A DNA stretch of 64,000 nt, from contig DATKRK010000083.1 in NCBI GenBank assembly GCA_035532215.1, positions 15,579-79,578 of the forward strand. The letters run 5' to 3'. Both the position numbers and the translations under genes were made by a program. The notes below the pieces were generated by a model that was not told the DNA's origin, searched no databases, and was given only the letters and a program-made list of their open reading frames with translations. Origin of the DNA: JAICIG01 sp035532215. GTDB lineage: Bacteria; Planctomycetota; Planctomycetia; Pirellulales; JAICIG01. Numbering within the stretch: the first letter of the stretch is position 1; every line of letters begins with the position of its first letter. Shown in pieces: positions 42,790 through 51,507 of this stretch.

Positions 42790-43450
42790 TCGCCACCGAT
42801 TTTGGTCGCAGGTATTACCGCGGATGCCCATATCCTGCAATACCAAAAATGCCTTCGATCTCGGCGAATCCGCTCGGGCTCTTTCAAAGGCCGCTCGCAA
42901 AACGGCCAACTCCTGCGGCGGCGGCCGGCGGACGAGCAACAAGCGAAAGCCGTGCGTGATGCGTGCATCGACCGTTTCGCCCCCTTCAACCATCATGCGC
43001 TGGGCCAGAAAGCGCGCGGCTTCCACATAGGTGGGATCGTTCATTAGGTTCAGCGCCTGCAGCGGCGTGTTCGAGCGCGTGCGACGCAGCGTGCAGGTCT
43101 CGCGGAAGGGCGCATCGAACAGCAGCATGGCCGGATGCGGCGCCGATCGCTTCCAGTAGGTATAAAGACTGCGGCGGCGGAGGTCGACGCCTTTGCCGGG
43201 CACATAGACGTTGTAGCCGTTGCCTGCCGTGATCTGCTCGTAGAGCCCCGGCGGATGATACGGCTTCACGGACGGCCCGCCGACGGTTGTCGCCAGCAGC
43301 CCGCTTGCCGCCAGCGCCTGATCGCGAATGAATTCTGCCTGCAGACGGAAGCGCGGGGCGCGCGCCAGCAGGCGGTTATCGGGATCGCGCTCGAGCAACT
43401 CGGGAGTCAGCCACGACTGCTGGCGATACGTCGCGCTGGCGTGGCATCGC
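42790..43450 (-). pseudogene. C-terminal remnant of a DUF1553 (PSD1) protein
   Basis: The minus-strand frame carries the end of the DUF1553 domain: YRQQSWLTPELLERDPDNRL, AEFIRDQALAASGLL, GGPSVKPYHPPGLYEQI, RRRSLYTYWKR, RSNTPLQALNLMNDPTY and LLVRRPPPQELAVL. Everything before the TPELL motif is missing (the frame runs on to 43590 with unrelated sequence). It is the tail of a second DUF1549/DUF1553 gene, left after loss of the front. Neighbours: inverted-repeat elements on one side, an intact cytochrome gene on the other. Confidence 0.75.
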
Positions 43451-43628
43451 CCTGGTGTAGTTAACCTGTGTCCGGCGCCGGATTTCGTGTTGACTTTGAA
43501 AGCCTTCGGGCAACGTGTTAGGCTGTTGAGGGCCGGCGAACGCCCGCCGGGCGGTGGCACGCTGCCGCCGAGCCACTGCCGGCCGAACATGGAACCTGAC
43601 CGCGCGATGAATAGGAAGTTTTCCGCCG

Positions 43629-46106
43629 ATGGCCACTGAACGGATGGTACCGGTCGCCGGCCATTCGCGACGAGTCGCGGGGATCGTTGTCGCGGTGCTC
43701 GTCTGGGCTCTCGCCGGGTCGCGCATCTGCGCGGCCGCCGGCGAAACTCCCGAGGATCAATCCGCCGGAGCCGCGGAGCGCGTTCGCCCGTTTCTCGAGC
43801 GTCATTGCTACGAGTGCCACCGCGGCCAAATGCCCAAAGGCGAATTGCGTCTGGATCGGCTCAAAGCCGACTTTGCCGATGCGGACGGCCGCAAGCGATG
43901 GCGGTTCGTGCTCCAGCGAGTCAGTGCGGGCGAAATGCCGCCGGAAGAAAAGCCCCGGCCGCCGAAAGACGACGCCGAACGGCTGACCGCGTGGATTGCC
44001 GGGCGGCTCGAAGCGGCGGAAGCCGCCGAGCGCGCCCTCCATGGCCGCGTGGTTTTTCGCCGGCTGAACCGCGCTGAATACGAGAACACAGTGCGCGACT
44101 TGCTGGGCGTAAACGTCAAGCTCAAGGACCTGCTGCCGCTCGATAGCTCGGCCCATGGTTTCGACAACGTGGGCGAGGCGCTGCACGTTTCGTCCTTCTT
44201 GATGGATCGCTACTTGGAAGCGGCGGAAGCGGCGCTCGACGTGGCGATCGCCAATCGCCCGCAACCGCCCAAGATCAACAAGCGCTATAGCCTGACCGAA
44301 ACGCACCAGGTCAAACACGCCGGCGAGAGCGTGTTTCGCAAGCTGGAAGGGGGAGGCGTGGCGATGTTCGCTTCGTCGGCGTGGCAAGCGGTCACGCTGT
44401 CGCCCTTCTATCCCCCCGATCGCGGCCCGTATCGCTTCCGCATTTGCGCGTCGGCCGTGCAAAGCGACAAGCCGGTGACGTATCGCGTCGACGCGGGGCT
44501 GATGCTGATGGGGACGAAGCCGCACCTGATCGGCTACTTCGACGCGCCGCCCGGCGAGCCGGGCGCAGGCAAGTCGGCACTCGTCGAATTCATCGACGAG
44601 CTGGAACCGCGCAACACGATCCGCATTCTGCCTTACGGCTTGGCGGCGGCGCAAACGGTGAACAAGGCGGGGGCCGACGCCTACGACGGACCCGGCCTGG
44701 CGGTCGATTGGGTCGAAGTCGAGGGCCCGCTCTACGACGCCTGGCCGCCCGAAAGCCATCGCCGCATCTTCGGCGACCTGCGGCAGGCGCCCGCGCCGAT
44801 CTACAACCGCCGTGACCGAGTCGAAGTCGTCTCCGACGATCCGCGGGCCGATGCCGAGCGCGTTCTGCGGAGATTTGCCCGACGCGCTTTTCGCAGGCCG
44901 GTCGCCGAGGCCGATCTGGAACCGTTCGTCAGGCTGATCGAGGCCAAGCTGGCCCAAGGGCGTTCGTTTGAGCAGGCCGTCCGGGCGGGCCTGACGGCCG
45001 TGATGGTTTCGCCACGGTTTTTGTACCTCGACGAGCGGCCGGGCAAGCTCGACGATTTCGCCTTGGCCAGCCGGCTTTCTTATTTCCTCTGGAGTTCCAT
45101 GCCGGATGAATCGCTGCTGGCGCTGGCCGAGCAGGGCCAACTGTCGCAGCCCGAGGTCTTGCACGCCGAGGTCGAGCGCCTGCTGAACGATCCGCGGGCG
45201 GCGGCCTTTACCGAAAACTTCGTCGGCCAGTGGCTCGGCCTGCGCGATATCGACTTCACCGAGCCCAGCCATCTGCTTTATCCCGAGTTCGACGAGATGC
45301 TCAAGGTCTCGATGGTCCGCGAGACCGAGTTGTTTTTCGCGGAAGTGCTTCAACAAGACCTGAGCCTGACGAACTTCGTCGCCAGCGATTTCTCGATGCT
45401 CAACGGCCGGCTCGCCCGGCATTACGGCATTCCGGGCGTCGAAGGCTGGGAATTTCGCAAGACGCCGCTGCCGGCCGGCAGCCATCGCGGCGGTCTGTTG
45501 ACGATGGCCAGCGTGCTCAAAGTGACGGCCAACGGCACGAGCACCTCGCCGGTGATGCGCGGGGCGTGGGTGCTCGACCGGATCCTGGGCGCGCCGCCCT
45601 CGCCGCCTCCGCCCAACGTTTCGGCGTTGGAGCCCGACATTCGCGGCGCCACGACGATCCGCGAGCAGTTGGCCAAGCACCGCCAGCTCGAGTCGTGCGG
45701 AAGTTGCCACCGTCGGATCGACCCGCCGGGCTTTGCGCTCGAAAGCTTCGACGTGATTGGCGGCTGGCGCGAGAACTACCGCACGACCGGCAATGGAGAG
45801 TCGGTCGTGGTCGACGGTCGGCGGATGCCGTATCACAAAGGGCGCGCAGTCGATCCCGCCGACATCCTGCCCGACGGCCGAGCATTTGCGAACATCGACG
45901 AATTCAAGCAGTTGCTATTGGCCGATCAAGATCAGATCGCCCGAGCGCTGGCGACAAAGCTTTTGACTTACGCCACTGGCGGCGCGCCAGTGGCGGCCGA
46001 TCAGGCGCAGGTCGACGCGATCATCGGCAAAATCCTCGAAAAGAACTATGGGTTTCGCACGTTGATCCACGAGATCGTCGCCAGCGACTTGTTCCGCACG
46101 AAGTGA
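43629..46106 (+). CDS. DUF1592/DUF1588-type secreted cytochrome protein (PSD2/PSD3 layout)
   Basis: An 825-residue protein with an N-terminal hydrophobic segment (IVVAVLVWALAGSRICAAA). A c-type haem site CYECH (60-64) starts a cytochrome domain, then come DUF1587 (RRLNRAEYENTVRDLLGV), DUF1595 (RRFARRAFRRPV), DUF1592 (FVGQWLGLRDI), DUF1588 with a second CGSCH (690-694) and DUF1585 (LLTYATGG). Planctomycete-typical, function unknown; perhaps polysaccharide degradation-linked. Ribosome site is weak; ATG 43644 is an alternative. The following DUF1552 gene is its usual partner, 9 bases downstream. Confidence 0.9.
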   Translation: MATERMVPVAGHSRRVAGIVVAVLVWALAGSRICAAAGETPEDQSAGAAERVRPFLERHCYECHRGQMPKGELRLDRLKADFADADGRKRWRFVLQRVSAGEMPPEEKPRPPKDDAERLTAWIAGRLEAAEAAERALHGRVVFRRLNRAEYENTVRDLLGVNVKLKDLLPLDSSAHGFDNVGEALHVSSFLMDRYLEAAEAALDVAIANRPQPPKINKRYSLTETHQVKHAGESVFRKLEGGGVAMFASSAWQAVTLSPFYPPDRGPYRFRICASAVQSDKPVTYRVDAGLMLMGTKPHLIGYFDAPPGEPGAGKSALVEFIDELEPRNTIRILPYGLAAAQTVNKAGADAYDGPGLAVDWVEVEGPLYDAWPPESHRRIFGDLRQAPAPIYNRRDRVEVVSDDPRADAERVLRRFARRAFRRPVAEADLEPFVRLIEAKLAQGRSFEQAVRAGLTAVMVSPRFLYLDERPGKLDDFALASRLSYFLWSSMPDESLLALAEQGQLSQPEVLHAEVERLLNDPRAAAFTENFVGQWLGLRDIDFTEPSHLLYPEFDEMLKVSMVRETELFFAEVLQQDLSLTNFVASDFSMLNGRLARHYGIPGVEGWEFRKTPLPAGSHRGGLLTMASVLKVTANGTSTSPVMRGAWVLDRILGAPPSPPPPNVSALEPDIRGATTIREQLAKHRQLESCGSCHRRIDPPGFALESFDVIGGWRENYRTTGNGESVVVDGRRMPYHKGRAVDPADILPDGRAFANIDEFKQLLLADQDQIARALATKLLTYATGGAPVAADQAQVDAIIGKILEKNYGFRTLIHEIVASDLFRTK

Positions 46107-46115
46107 GGAGATGAA

Positions 46116-47423
46116 ATGGCCCAATCGATTTCGGCTCGCGCCGCGCGTCGCCAGGGCATTTCGCGCCGCGGGCTGTTGCGCGCCGCGGGCGTAAGCCTGG
46201 CGCTGCCGTTGCTCGAATATTTTCAGCCGCGCGGGCGGGCGGGCGAACAGGCCGCGCTGCCGCCGAGGCGGATGGTCTGCATCTGCACGCCGCTCGGCGT
46301 CCACCCGCCCTATTTCTTTCCGGAGCAGGCGGGCCGCGACTATGCGTTGAGTCCTTATCTGGAGCCGCTGAAAGATTTCCGCGACGATTTTACGGTGATT
46401 TCGGGGCTGGCGCATCCCGACGTGGGCGCGAGCCACGATTCGATTTTCAGCTTTCTCACCGCGGCGCCCCACCCGGAAATTCGCGCCGGCTTTCGCAACA
46501 ACATCTCGCTCGATCAATTCGCGGCCGAACAGATCGGCGAACAGACGCGGTATGCCAGCTTGTCGCTTTCGGCCGAGGGATTTGGGCTGTCGTGGACGCG
46601 CAGCGGCGCGCTCGTGCCGCCCGATATTTATCCGGCGACGGTCTTCGCCCGGTTGTTTCTCGAAGGGCGCCCCGACGAGGTCGAGGCCCAGGCGCGGCGT
46701 CTCGCCGACGGCCGCAGCATTCTCGACGCGGTGGGCGAGCAGGCCCGGCGGATGCAGCCGGCATTGGGCGTTCGCGACCGGGAAAAGGTCGATGAATATT
46801 TTACCAGCGTCCGCGAACTCGAACGCCGGATGGCGGCGGCCGAAGAATGGTCGAAACGCGCCAAACCAAACGTCGACGCGAAACCGCCGCAAAACAACAT
46901 GAATCCGGCCGATCTGATCGGCAAGACCCGGCTGTTGTTCGATTTGACGCATCTGGCCCTGCAAACCGATTCGACTCGGTTGGTCACGATGCTGCTGTTG
47001 GGCACGAGCCTCGTGCCGCCGATCGCCGGCGTGTCGCTCGGCCATCACGATCTGTCGCACCACGGTCAGGACGCCAACAAGATCGCGCAGCTCAAGTCCA
47101 TCGAACTGGAAAAGATGAAGACGGTCGCGGAACTGCTCCTGAAGCTGAAAGATACCGACGAACAGGGCGAGAGCCTGCTCGATCGGACGACGGTCTTTTT
47201 CAGCAGCAACCTGGGCAACGCCGGCACGCATTCGACGAGGAACTTGCCCGTATTGCTGGCCGGAGGCGGTTTCAAGCACGGTCAGCACCTGGCGTTCGAT
47301 CCGAACAGCCCGCCGCCGCTTTGCAATCTATTCGTTTCGATGCTCCAGCGTCTGGGCATCGAGACCGATCGGTTCGGCTCCAGCACCGGCGCCCTTGCCG
47401 GTCTGGAAGCTGCGAGGAATTAG
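46116..47423 (+). CDS. DUF1552 secreted protein, partner of the DUF1592 gene
   Basis: A 435-residue protein with a twin-Arg-like N-terminus (GISRRGLLRAAGVSLALPLL). Family landmarks: MVCICTPLGVHPPYFFP, ISGLAHPDVGASHDS, SLSAEGFGLSWTRSG and GNAGTHSTRNLPVLLAGGGFKHG. DUF1552 proteins are found next to DUF1592-type cytochromes in planctomycetes and verrucomicrobia; role unknown. A GAGGAG ribosome site precedes the ATG at 46116, in a 9-base gap after the upstream stop. The pair is probably an operon. Confidence 0.92.
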   Translation: MAQSISARAARRQGISRRGLLRAAGVSLALPLLEYFQPRGRAGEQAALPPRRMVCICTPLGVHPPYFFPEQAGRDYALSPYLEPLKDFRDDFTVISGLAHPDVGASHDSIFSFLTAAPHPEIRAGFRNNISLDQFAAEQIGEQTRYASLSLSAEGFGLSWTRSGALVPPDIYPATVFARLFLEGRPDEVEAQARRLADGRSILDAVGEQARRMQPALGVRDREKVDEYFTSVRELERRMAAAEEWSKRAKPNVDAKPPQNNMNPADLIGKTRLLFDLTHLALQTDSTRLVTMLLLGTSLVPPIAGVSLGHHDLSHHGQDANKIAQLKSIELEKMKTVAELLLKLKDTDEQGESLLDRTTVFFSSNLGNAGTHSTRNLPVLLAGGGFKHGQHLAFDPNSPPPLCNLFVSMLQRLGIETDRFGSSTGALAGLEAARN

Positions 47424-47555
47424 TCTTTTGCGCAACTCGCGTCGCTCGTCACACGGCGCCGTCTTTGGTTTGGAAGACATGCCGTCCGGCGGCGCCGGGT
47501 CGTTCATCCTGCCGATAGTGATTCTTCTCGTTTCTCGGAAGCAATCTGAAGCTGC

Positions 47556-47593
47556 ACGTCGTCCTGCAAACGCGCTTGCAGTTCAGACGACGT
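47556..47593. other. Long imperfect hairpin after the DUF1552 gene
   Basis: ACGTCGT...CTGCAA-acgcgc-TTGCAG...ACGACGT forms a two-part stem (7 and 6 bp) with a small bulge. It sits 130 bp after the DUF1552 stop. No T run follows, so a terminator is only possible. Confidence 0.4.
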
Positions 47594-47656
47594 GTCTGTA
47601 ATCTGATGTAGGCATTTCTGTCCAACGGCTAGAGACTGCTTTTCTGGGGACCGGCA

Positions 47657-48517
47657 ATGTGCGCGAGTTGGAGTGCTTGTCGTCGTGGAATTAAGCGTTT
47701 ATTGCGAGACGGACTCGTCCTTGTGCTGCTAACCGTCTCTCCGAGGCAAGGACTCGCCGACGACCCGAAGGCGGCCGATAAGCCCAACGACGGCGCCGAG
47801 GCGATCCTGCAGTCGCATTTGGATGCGTTGAAGGTTTCCGTAGCCGGCGCCGCAAACGACGCAACGCTGCAGGTGGCGCCGCAGGCACTGCTGAAATACA
47901 ACGATCCGGCCCGCCGTTATCTCGCTGCCTGCGTGTGGCGCATCGGCAAGTTGGGACGGCCGAAGGGGCTAGTCGTCCTGGAACTCTGGCCGCACGGCGC
48001 CGATGCCCGTCGCGGCGAGTTGCACCACGAACTGAGCTCGTTCCACCCCGGCGGCCTGGCGCTGACCGGCGCGGCCGGCGTCGCCTGGCGTCCGCGCAAG
48101 AGCGTGCTCGAGTTCAAGCCGCTCGACGATGCCCCGCTCCCGGCACGGACGGCCGAACGGCGATTGCTGCAAATGAAACAATTGGCTCGCGGTTTCGCGA
48201 TCAAAGAGAGCTTCCAGGAAGACGTTTCCATGCTGCGGCTGCTGCCGCGCCCCATCGACCGGTACGAAGATCGCAAAGCTGGGATCGACGACGGGGCCAT
48301 GTTCGCCTTTACGTACGGCACCAATCCGGAACTCGTCCTGCTGCTGGAGTGCCAAGGCAAAGAGTGGCAATTCGCGCTGGCGCGACTGGGCGGCGCCGAA
48401 TTGAACGTCAAACGCGGCGATAAAACGCTGCAGGTCTTCCCGGAACTCGTTGCGACGGCCCCGAACGACGCCTACACCGCACAAACCATCACCGTGCTCC
48501 TGCCGCAGCCGAAGTAG
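47657..48517 (+). CDS. Hypothetical secreted protein
   Basis: A 286-residue protein with a signal-peptide-like N-terminus (LLRDGLVLVLLTVSPRQGLADD) and no recognised family. The rest is alpha/beta-like, with Trp-rich WRIGKLGRPKGLVVLELWPHG. It is not obviously co-transcribed with either neighbour: the upstream gap is 233 bases. Start ATG 47657 has a weak GGGGA site. No function can be named. Confidence 0.6.
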   Translation: MCASWSACRRGIKRLLRDGLVLVLLTVSPRQGLADDPKAADKPNDGAEAILQSHLDALKVSVAGAANDATLQVAPQALLKYNDPARRYLAACVWRIGKLGRPKGLVVLELWPHGADARRGELHHELSSFHPGGLALTGAAGVAWRPRKSVLEFKPLDDAPLPARTAERRLLQMKQLARGFAIKESFQEDVSMLRLLPRPIDRYEDRKAGIDDGAMFAFTYGTNPELVLLLECQGKEWQFALARLGGAELNVKRGDKTLQVFPELVATAPNDAYTAQTITVLLPQPK

Positions 48518-48585
48518 CTGCGGAAATGCCTGCGTCAGCTTATGACAACGCCGCATGCGTGTTAGGCGGCAGATGAGCCAAATGC

Positions 48586-49254
48586 ATGTTGCCACGGCGT
48601 TCGAGAGGAAGCCGCCGATTCGCAAGCATCGCGGCAACACTTACGCATCGGAAACGCCAGCCGGCGTTTGTCGCCCAGGTGGCGACAGTCACCGGCAAGG
48701 GGCTGTGGTGTTTTGCCAACCCTTGGGAAGAGGAACAGCAGTTTCGGCGTTTGCGAAAGTGCATCGAACTTTCTCACGATTTCTGGGCCTATCAGAAACT
48801 CTCGGCAATTTATCATCAGAACGAGCAATTCGAGGAATGTCTGGCCGTTATCGACGATTATTTGGCTCAACCCAGTCGCGGTTTGAAAATCGCCCGCGAG
48901 ACGGGCGCCGGCTACACGAAGATCCTGGGCGAACTGAAGAAGCTGGGCATCAACGGCGTCTCTCGCTCGACGGTCGTCAATATCTTGAAGGAGCAAGGAC
49001 TCGACCCTGGGCCGAAACGCGGCGAAGGCGCCTGGGACGGGTTCGTGAAGCGGCACGCCGAAACGCTGTGGGCCACGGACTCCTTTTCCAAGAAGGTCTG
49101 GACCAAGAGCGGTTTGGTCGAGTTCTTCGTGCTCTTTTTCATCAACGTCGCTACGCGGCGCGTACATATCGCCGCGATGACGCCCCTCTCCAATTCGGTC
49201 TGGATGGCGCAGCAGGCCCGGAAAAAGAGCACGCAAAGATCGACAATTGCCTGA
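48586..49254 (+). pseudogene. Chimeric open frame: TPR-like part joined to a truncated integrase-type transposase
   Basis: The first half (LSHDFWAYQKLSAIYHQNEQFEECLAVIDDYLAQ) resembles a helical TPR-like unit. From about base 48889 (ARETGAGYTKILGELKKLGI, SRSTVVNILKEQGLDPGPKRGEG, ATDSFSKKVWT) it is a DDE-integrase-core transposase. Only the first catalytic Asp region (WATDSF) is present; the second and third are cut off by the stop at 49254, so it cannot be active. It marks a dead insertion sequence between the secreted-protein block and the nitrate operon. Confidence 0.7.
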
Positions 49255-49269
49255 GTCGACGCCTGACGT

Positions 49270-51507
49270 CTACCGCGGAACTCCGACCGCTTCGCGATCG
49301 ATGCGCACGGCGCACGCCTTGTAAGCGGGCTGATGGGAAAGCGGATCGAACGCCGAGGCGGTCAACAAGTTGCTCGCGGCGTAGTGCATCGGCACGAAGA
49401 CCTGGCCGGGCCGCACCGTATGCGTCAAAACGGCTTTGGCGACCAACTCGCCGCGCTGTGAAGCGACCGTCACCCGCTCGCCCGGCTTGATCGACAAGCG
49501 CGCGGCGTCGGCCGGATTGATCTCGACATATAAGTCGGGTGCGCAGAGCTTGGCCAAGACCGCCGATTTGCCGGTCCGGGTCTGGGTGTGCCATTGAGCG
49601 GCCGAAGCGCGGCCGGTCAGCAACAACAGCGGGTATTTGCCGCCGGGGATTTCAGGCAATGGCCGCGGAGCGTCGAACACGAACCGGGCCTTGCCGTCGG
49701 CGTGATAGAAGCGGCCGTCCTCGAACAACCGCCGCTCGGGCCGTTCATCGGCGCCGGTCGAGGGAAACGGCCATTGGATTCCTCCGCGCCGGTCGATCAT
49801 TCGATAGTCTTCGATGCCGCTGATATCGCACGGCCGGCCCGCCGAGAGACGTTTGAGCAGTTGAAACGTCCGCTCGGGCGACGCCCACTGGCGAAACATT
49901 TCGCCGCAGCCCCAGTATTCGGCGATGAGCCGGAAGATCGCAAAATCGGAGAGCGCCGTCCCTGGCGCCCGAGACGCCTGTTTGATGACTCCGATCCGGC
50001 GTTCCGAATTGATGAACGTTCCTTCCTTCTCTCCCCACGCCGCCGCCGGGAGGACGAGGTGGGCCAAGCGGGCCGTTTCGGTGGAGTGATACATGTCCTG
50101 CACGACGAGAAAATCGAGCCGCTCGAAGACGTCGCGGGCGAAATTCTGATTGATCCAGGAATGGGCCGGGTTCGTGCCGATCACCCACAGCGCGCGAATC
50201 TTGCCGCGCAGCACTCCTTCGAGAATCTGATGATAGGGCCAACTCTTGGAAGTCGGCACGACCGCCTCGTCGAGCCCAAGAATGCCGGCGACCTGGCGGC
50301 GATCGGACGCGTTGGCGAAATCTCGCCCGCCCAGCAAGTTCGTCGTGTTGCTGAACAGCCGCGAACCCATCGCGTTGCACTGCCCGGTGATCGAATTGGC
50401 GCCCGTTCCGGGCCGGCCGATGTTGCCCGTCATCAGCGCCAGGTTGATGATCGCCTGCGCCGTGCGCACGCCTTGATGGCTCTGGTTGACGCCCATCGTC
50501 CACCAGAACGAAACGCGGCTTCCCTCGTGGATCAGACCCGCGAAGCGCTCGATCGCTTCTTGCGGCAAGCCGGTTTCGACTGCCGTGCGTTCGACGCTGA
50601 ACTGGGAGACGTGCGACGCGAAGTCGTCGAACCCGGCGGTGTGCGCGGCGATGAAGTCGCGATCGATCCAGTCTCGTTCGATGAGCAGATTGGCTACGCC
50701 GTACAGCAGCGTCAGGTCGCTCTTGGGATGCGCCGGCAAGTGGAGCGACGCCTGCACGGCGGTTTCGGTCGTGCGCGGATCGATGACCACGATTCGCGGC
50801 TGATGCACGTTGCGCATGACGCGCTCCCACATGATCGGATGCGCGATGCAGAGATTACTGCCGATCAGCACGATCACGTCCGACTGCTCGAAATCGGCGT
50901 AGCTGTACGGCGGAGCGTCGAAGCCGAACGATGCCTGATAGGCCGTAACGGCGGTCGCCATGCACTGCCGCGTATTGCCGTCGCCGTGCAGCAGGCCCAT
51001 GCCAAATTTGGCCAATGCGCCCAACAGGGCCATCTCCTCGGTGGCGATCTGGCCGGTGCTCAAGAAGGCGATCGAATCGGGCCCGTACTTCGCCTGGATC
51101 GCGCGCATCCGATCGACGAAGATCTTTAGCGCCGCGTCCCAATCGACTGGCGCCAAACGCCCATGTTCGTTGCGCGCCAGAGGAGTCGTCGCTCGGTCCG
51201 GGGCGCGCAAAGCCGCCAAAGCCTCCCAGCCCTTGGGGCAGGCCATGCCGAGATTGACGGGGTAATCGACGGTGGGCGTAAGCGAGATCGCCTCGCCAGC
51301 GCGCAGGTGAACGTCGAGGCTGCAACCGGTCGAACAATAACCGCAGACCATGCGCGTCGTCGCCTCGGGGCGGCTGGCGGTCGGCAGCAAGCCGAGCCCA
51401 AAACGCCCCGGCGCGAGCAGCAACTCGCGAGTCAGCGGACCGTCGCGGTCGAACAGACGCGGCCGCGGCAAACCCAGGCGAGGTTCGGAGCGTGCTTTCG
51501 AGGTCAT
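49270..51507 (-). CDS. nasA: Assimilatory-type nitrate reductase, molybdopterin catalytic subunit
   Basis: A 745-residue molybdopterin-guanine-dinucleotide oxidoreductase. The N-terminal [4Fe-4S] motif is Cys55, Cys58, Cys62 and Cys90 (MVCGYCSTGC ... ACPKG). Core motifs: DGNTRQCMATAV, ALWVIGTNPAHSW, GRPGTGANSITGQCNAMGS and the C-terminal cofactor domain LLLLTGRASAAQWHTQTRTGK. It reduces nitrate to nitrite. No Tat signal is seen, so it is cytoplasmic. It lacks the extra NasA C-terminal [2Fe-2S] domain of some members. Start ATG 51507 overlaps the upstream stop (TAATG), so it is translated with the DmsBC-like gene. NarB and NasA cannot be told apart by eye. Confidence 0.9.
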   Translation of the reverse strand: MTSKARSEPRLGLPRPRLFDRDGPLTRELLLAPGRFGLGLLPTASRPEATTRMVCGYCSTGCSLDVHLRAGEAISLTPTVDYPVNLGMACPKGWEALAALRAPDRATTPLARNEHGRLAPVDWDAALKIFVDRMRAIQAKYGPDSIAFLSTGQIATEEMALLGALAKFGMGLLHGDGNTRQCMATAVTAYQASFGFDAPPYSYADFEQSDVIVLIGSNLCIAHPIMWERVMRNVHQPRIVVIDPRTTETAVQASLHLPAHPKSDLTLLYGVANLLIERDWIDRDFIAAHTAGFDDFASHVSQFSVERTAVETGLPQEAIERFAGLIHEGSRVSFWWTMGVNQSHQGVRTAQAIINLALMTGNIGRPGTGANSITGQCNAMGSRLFSNTTNLLGGRDFANASDRRQVAGILGLDEAVVPTSKSWPYHQILEGVLRGKIRALWVIGTNPAHSWINQNFARDVFERLDFLVVQDMYHSTETARLAHLVLPAAAWGEKEGTFINSERRIGVIKQASRAPGTALSDFAIFRLIAEYWGCGEMFRQWASPERTFQLLKRLSAGRPCDISGIEDYRMIDRRGGIQWPFPSTGADERPERRLFEDGRFYHADGKARFVFDAPRPLPEIPGGKYPLLLLTGRASAAQWHTQTRTGKSAVLAKLCAPDLYVEINPADAARLSIKPGERVTVASQRGELVAKAVLTHTVRPGQVFVPMHYAASNLLTASAFDPLSHQPAYKACAVRIDREAVGVPR

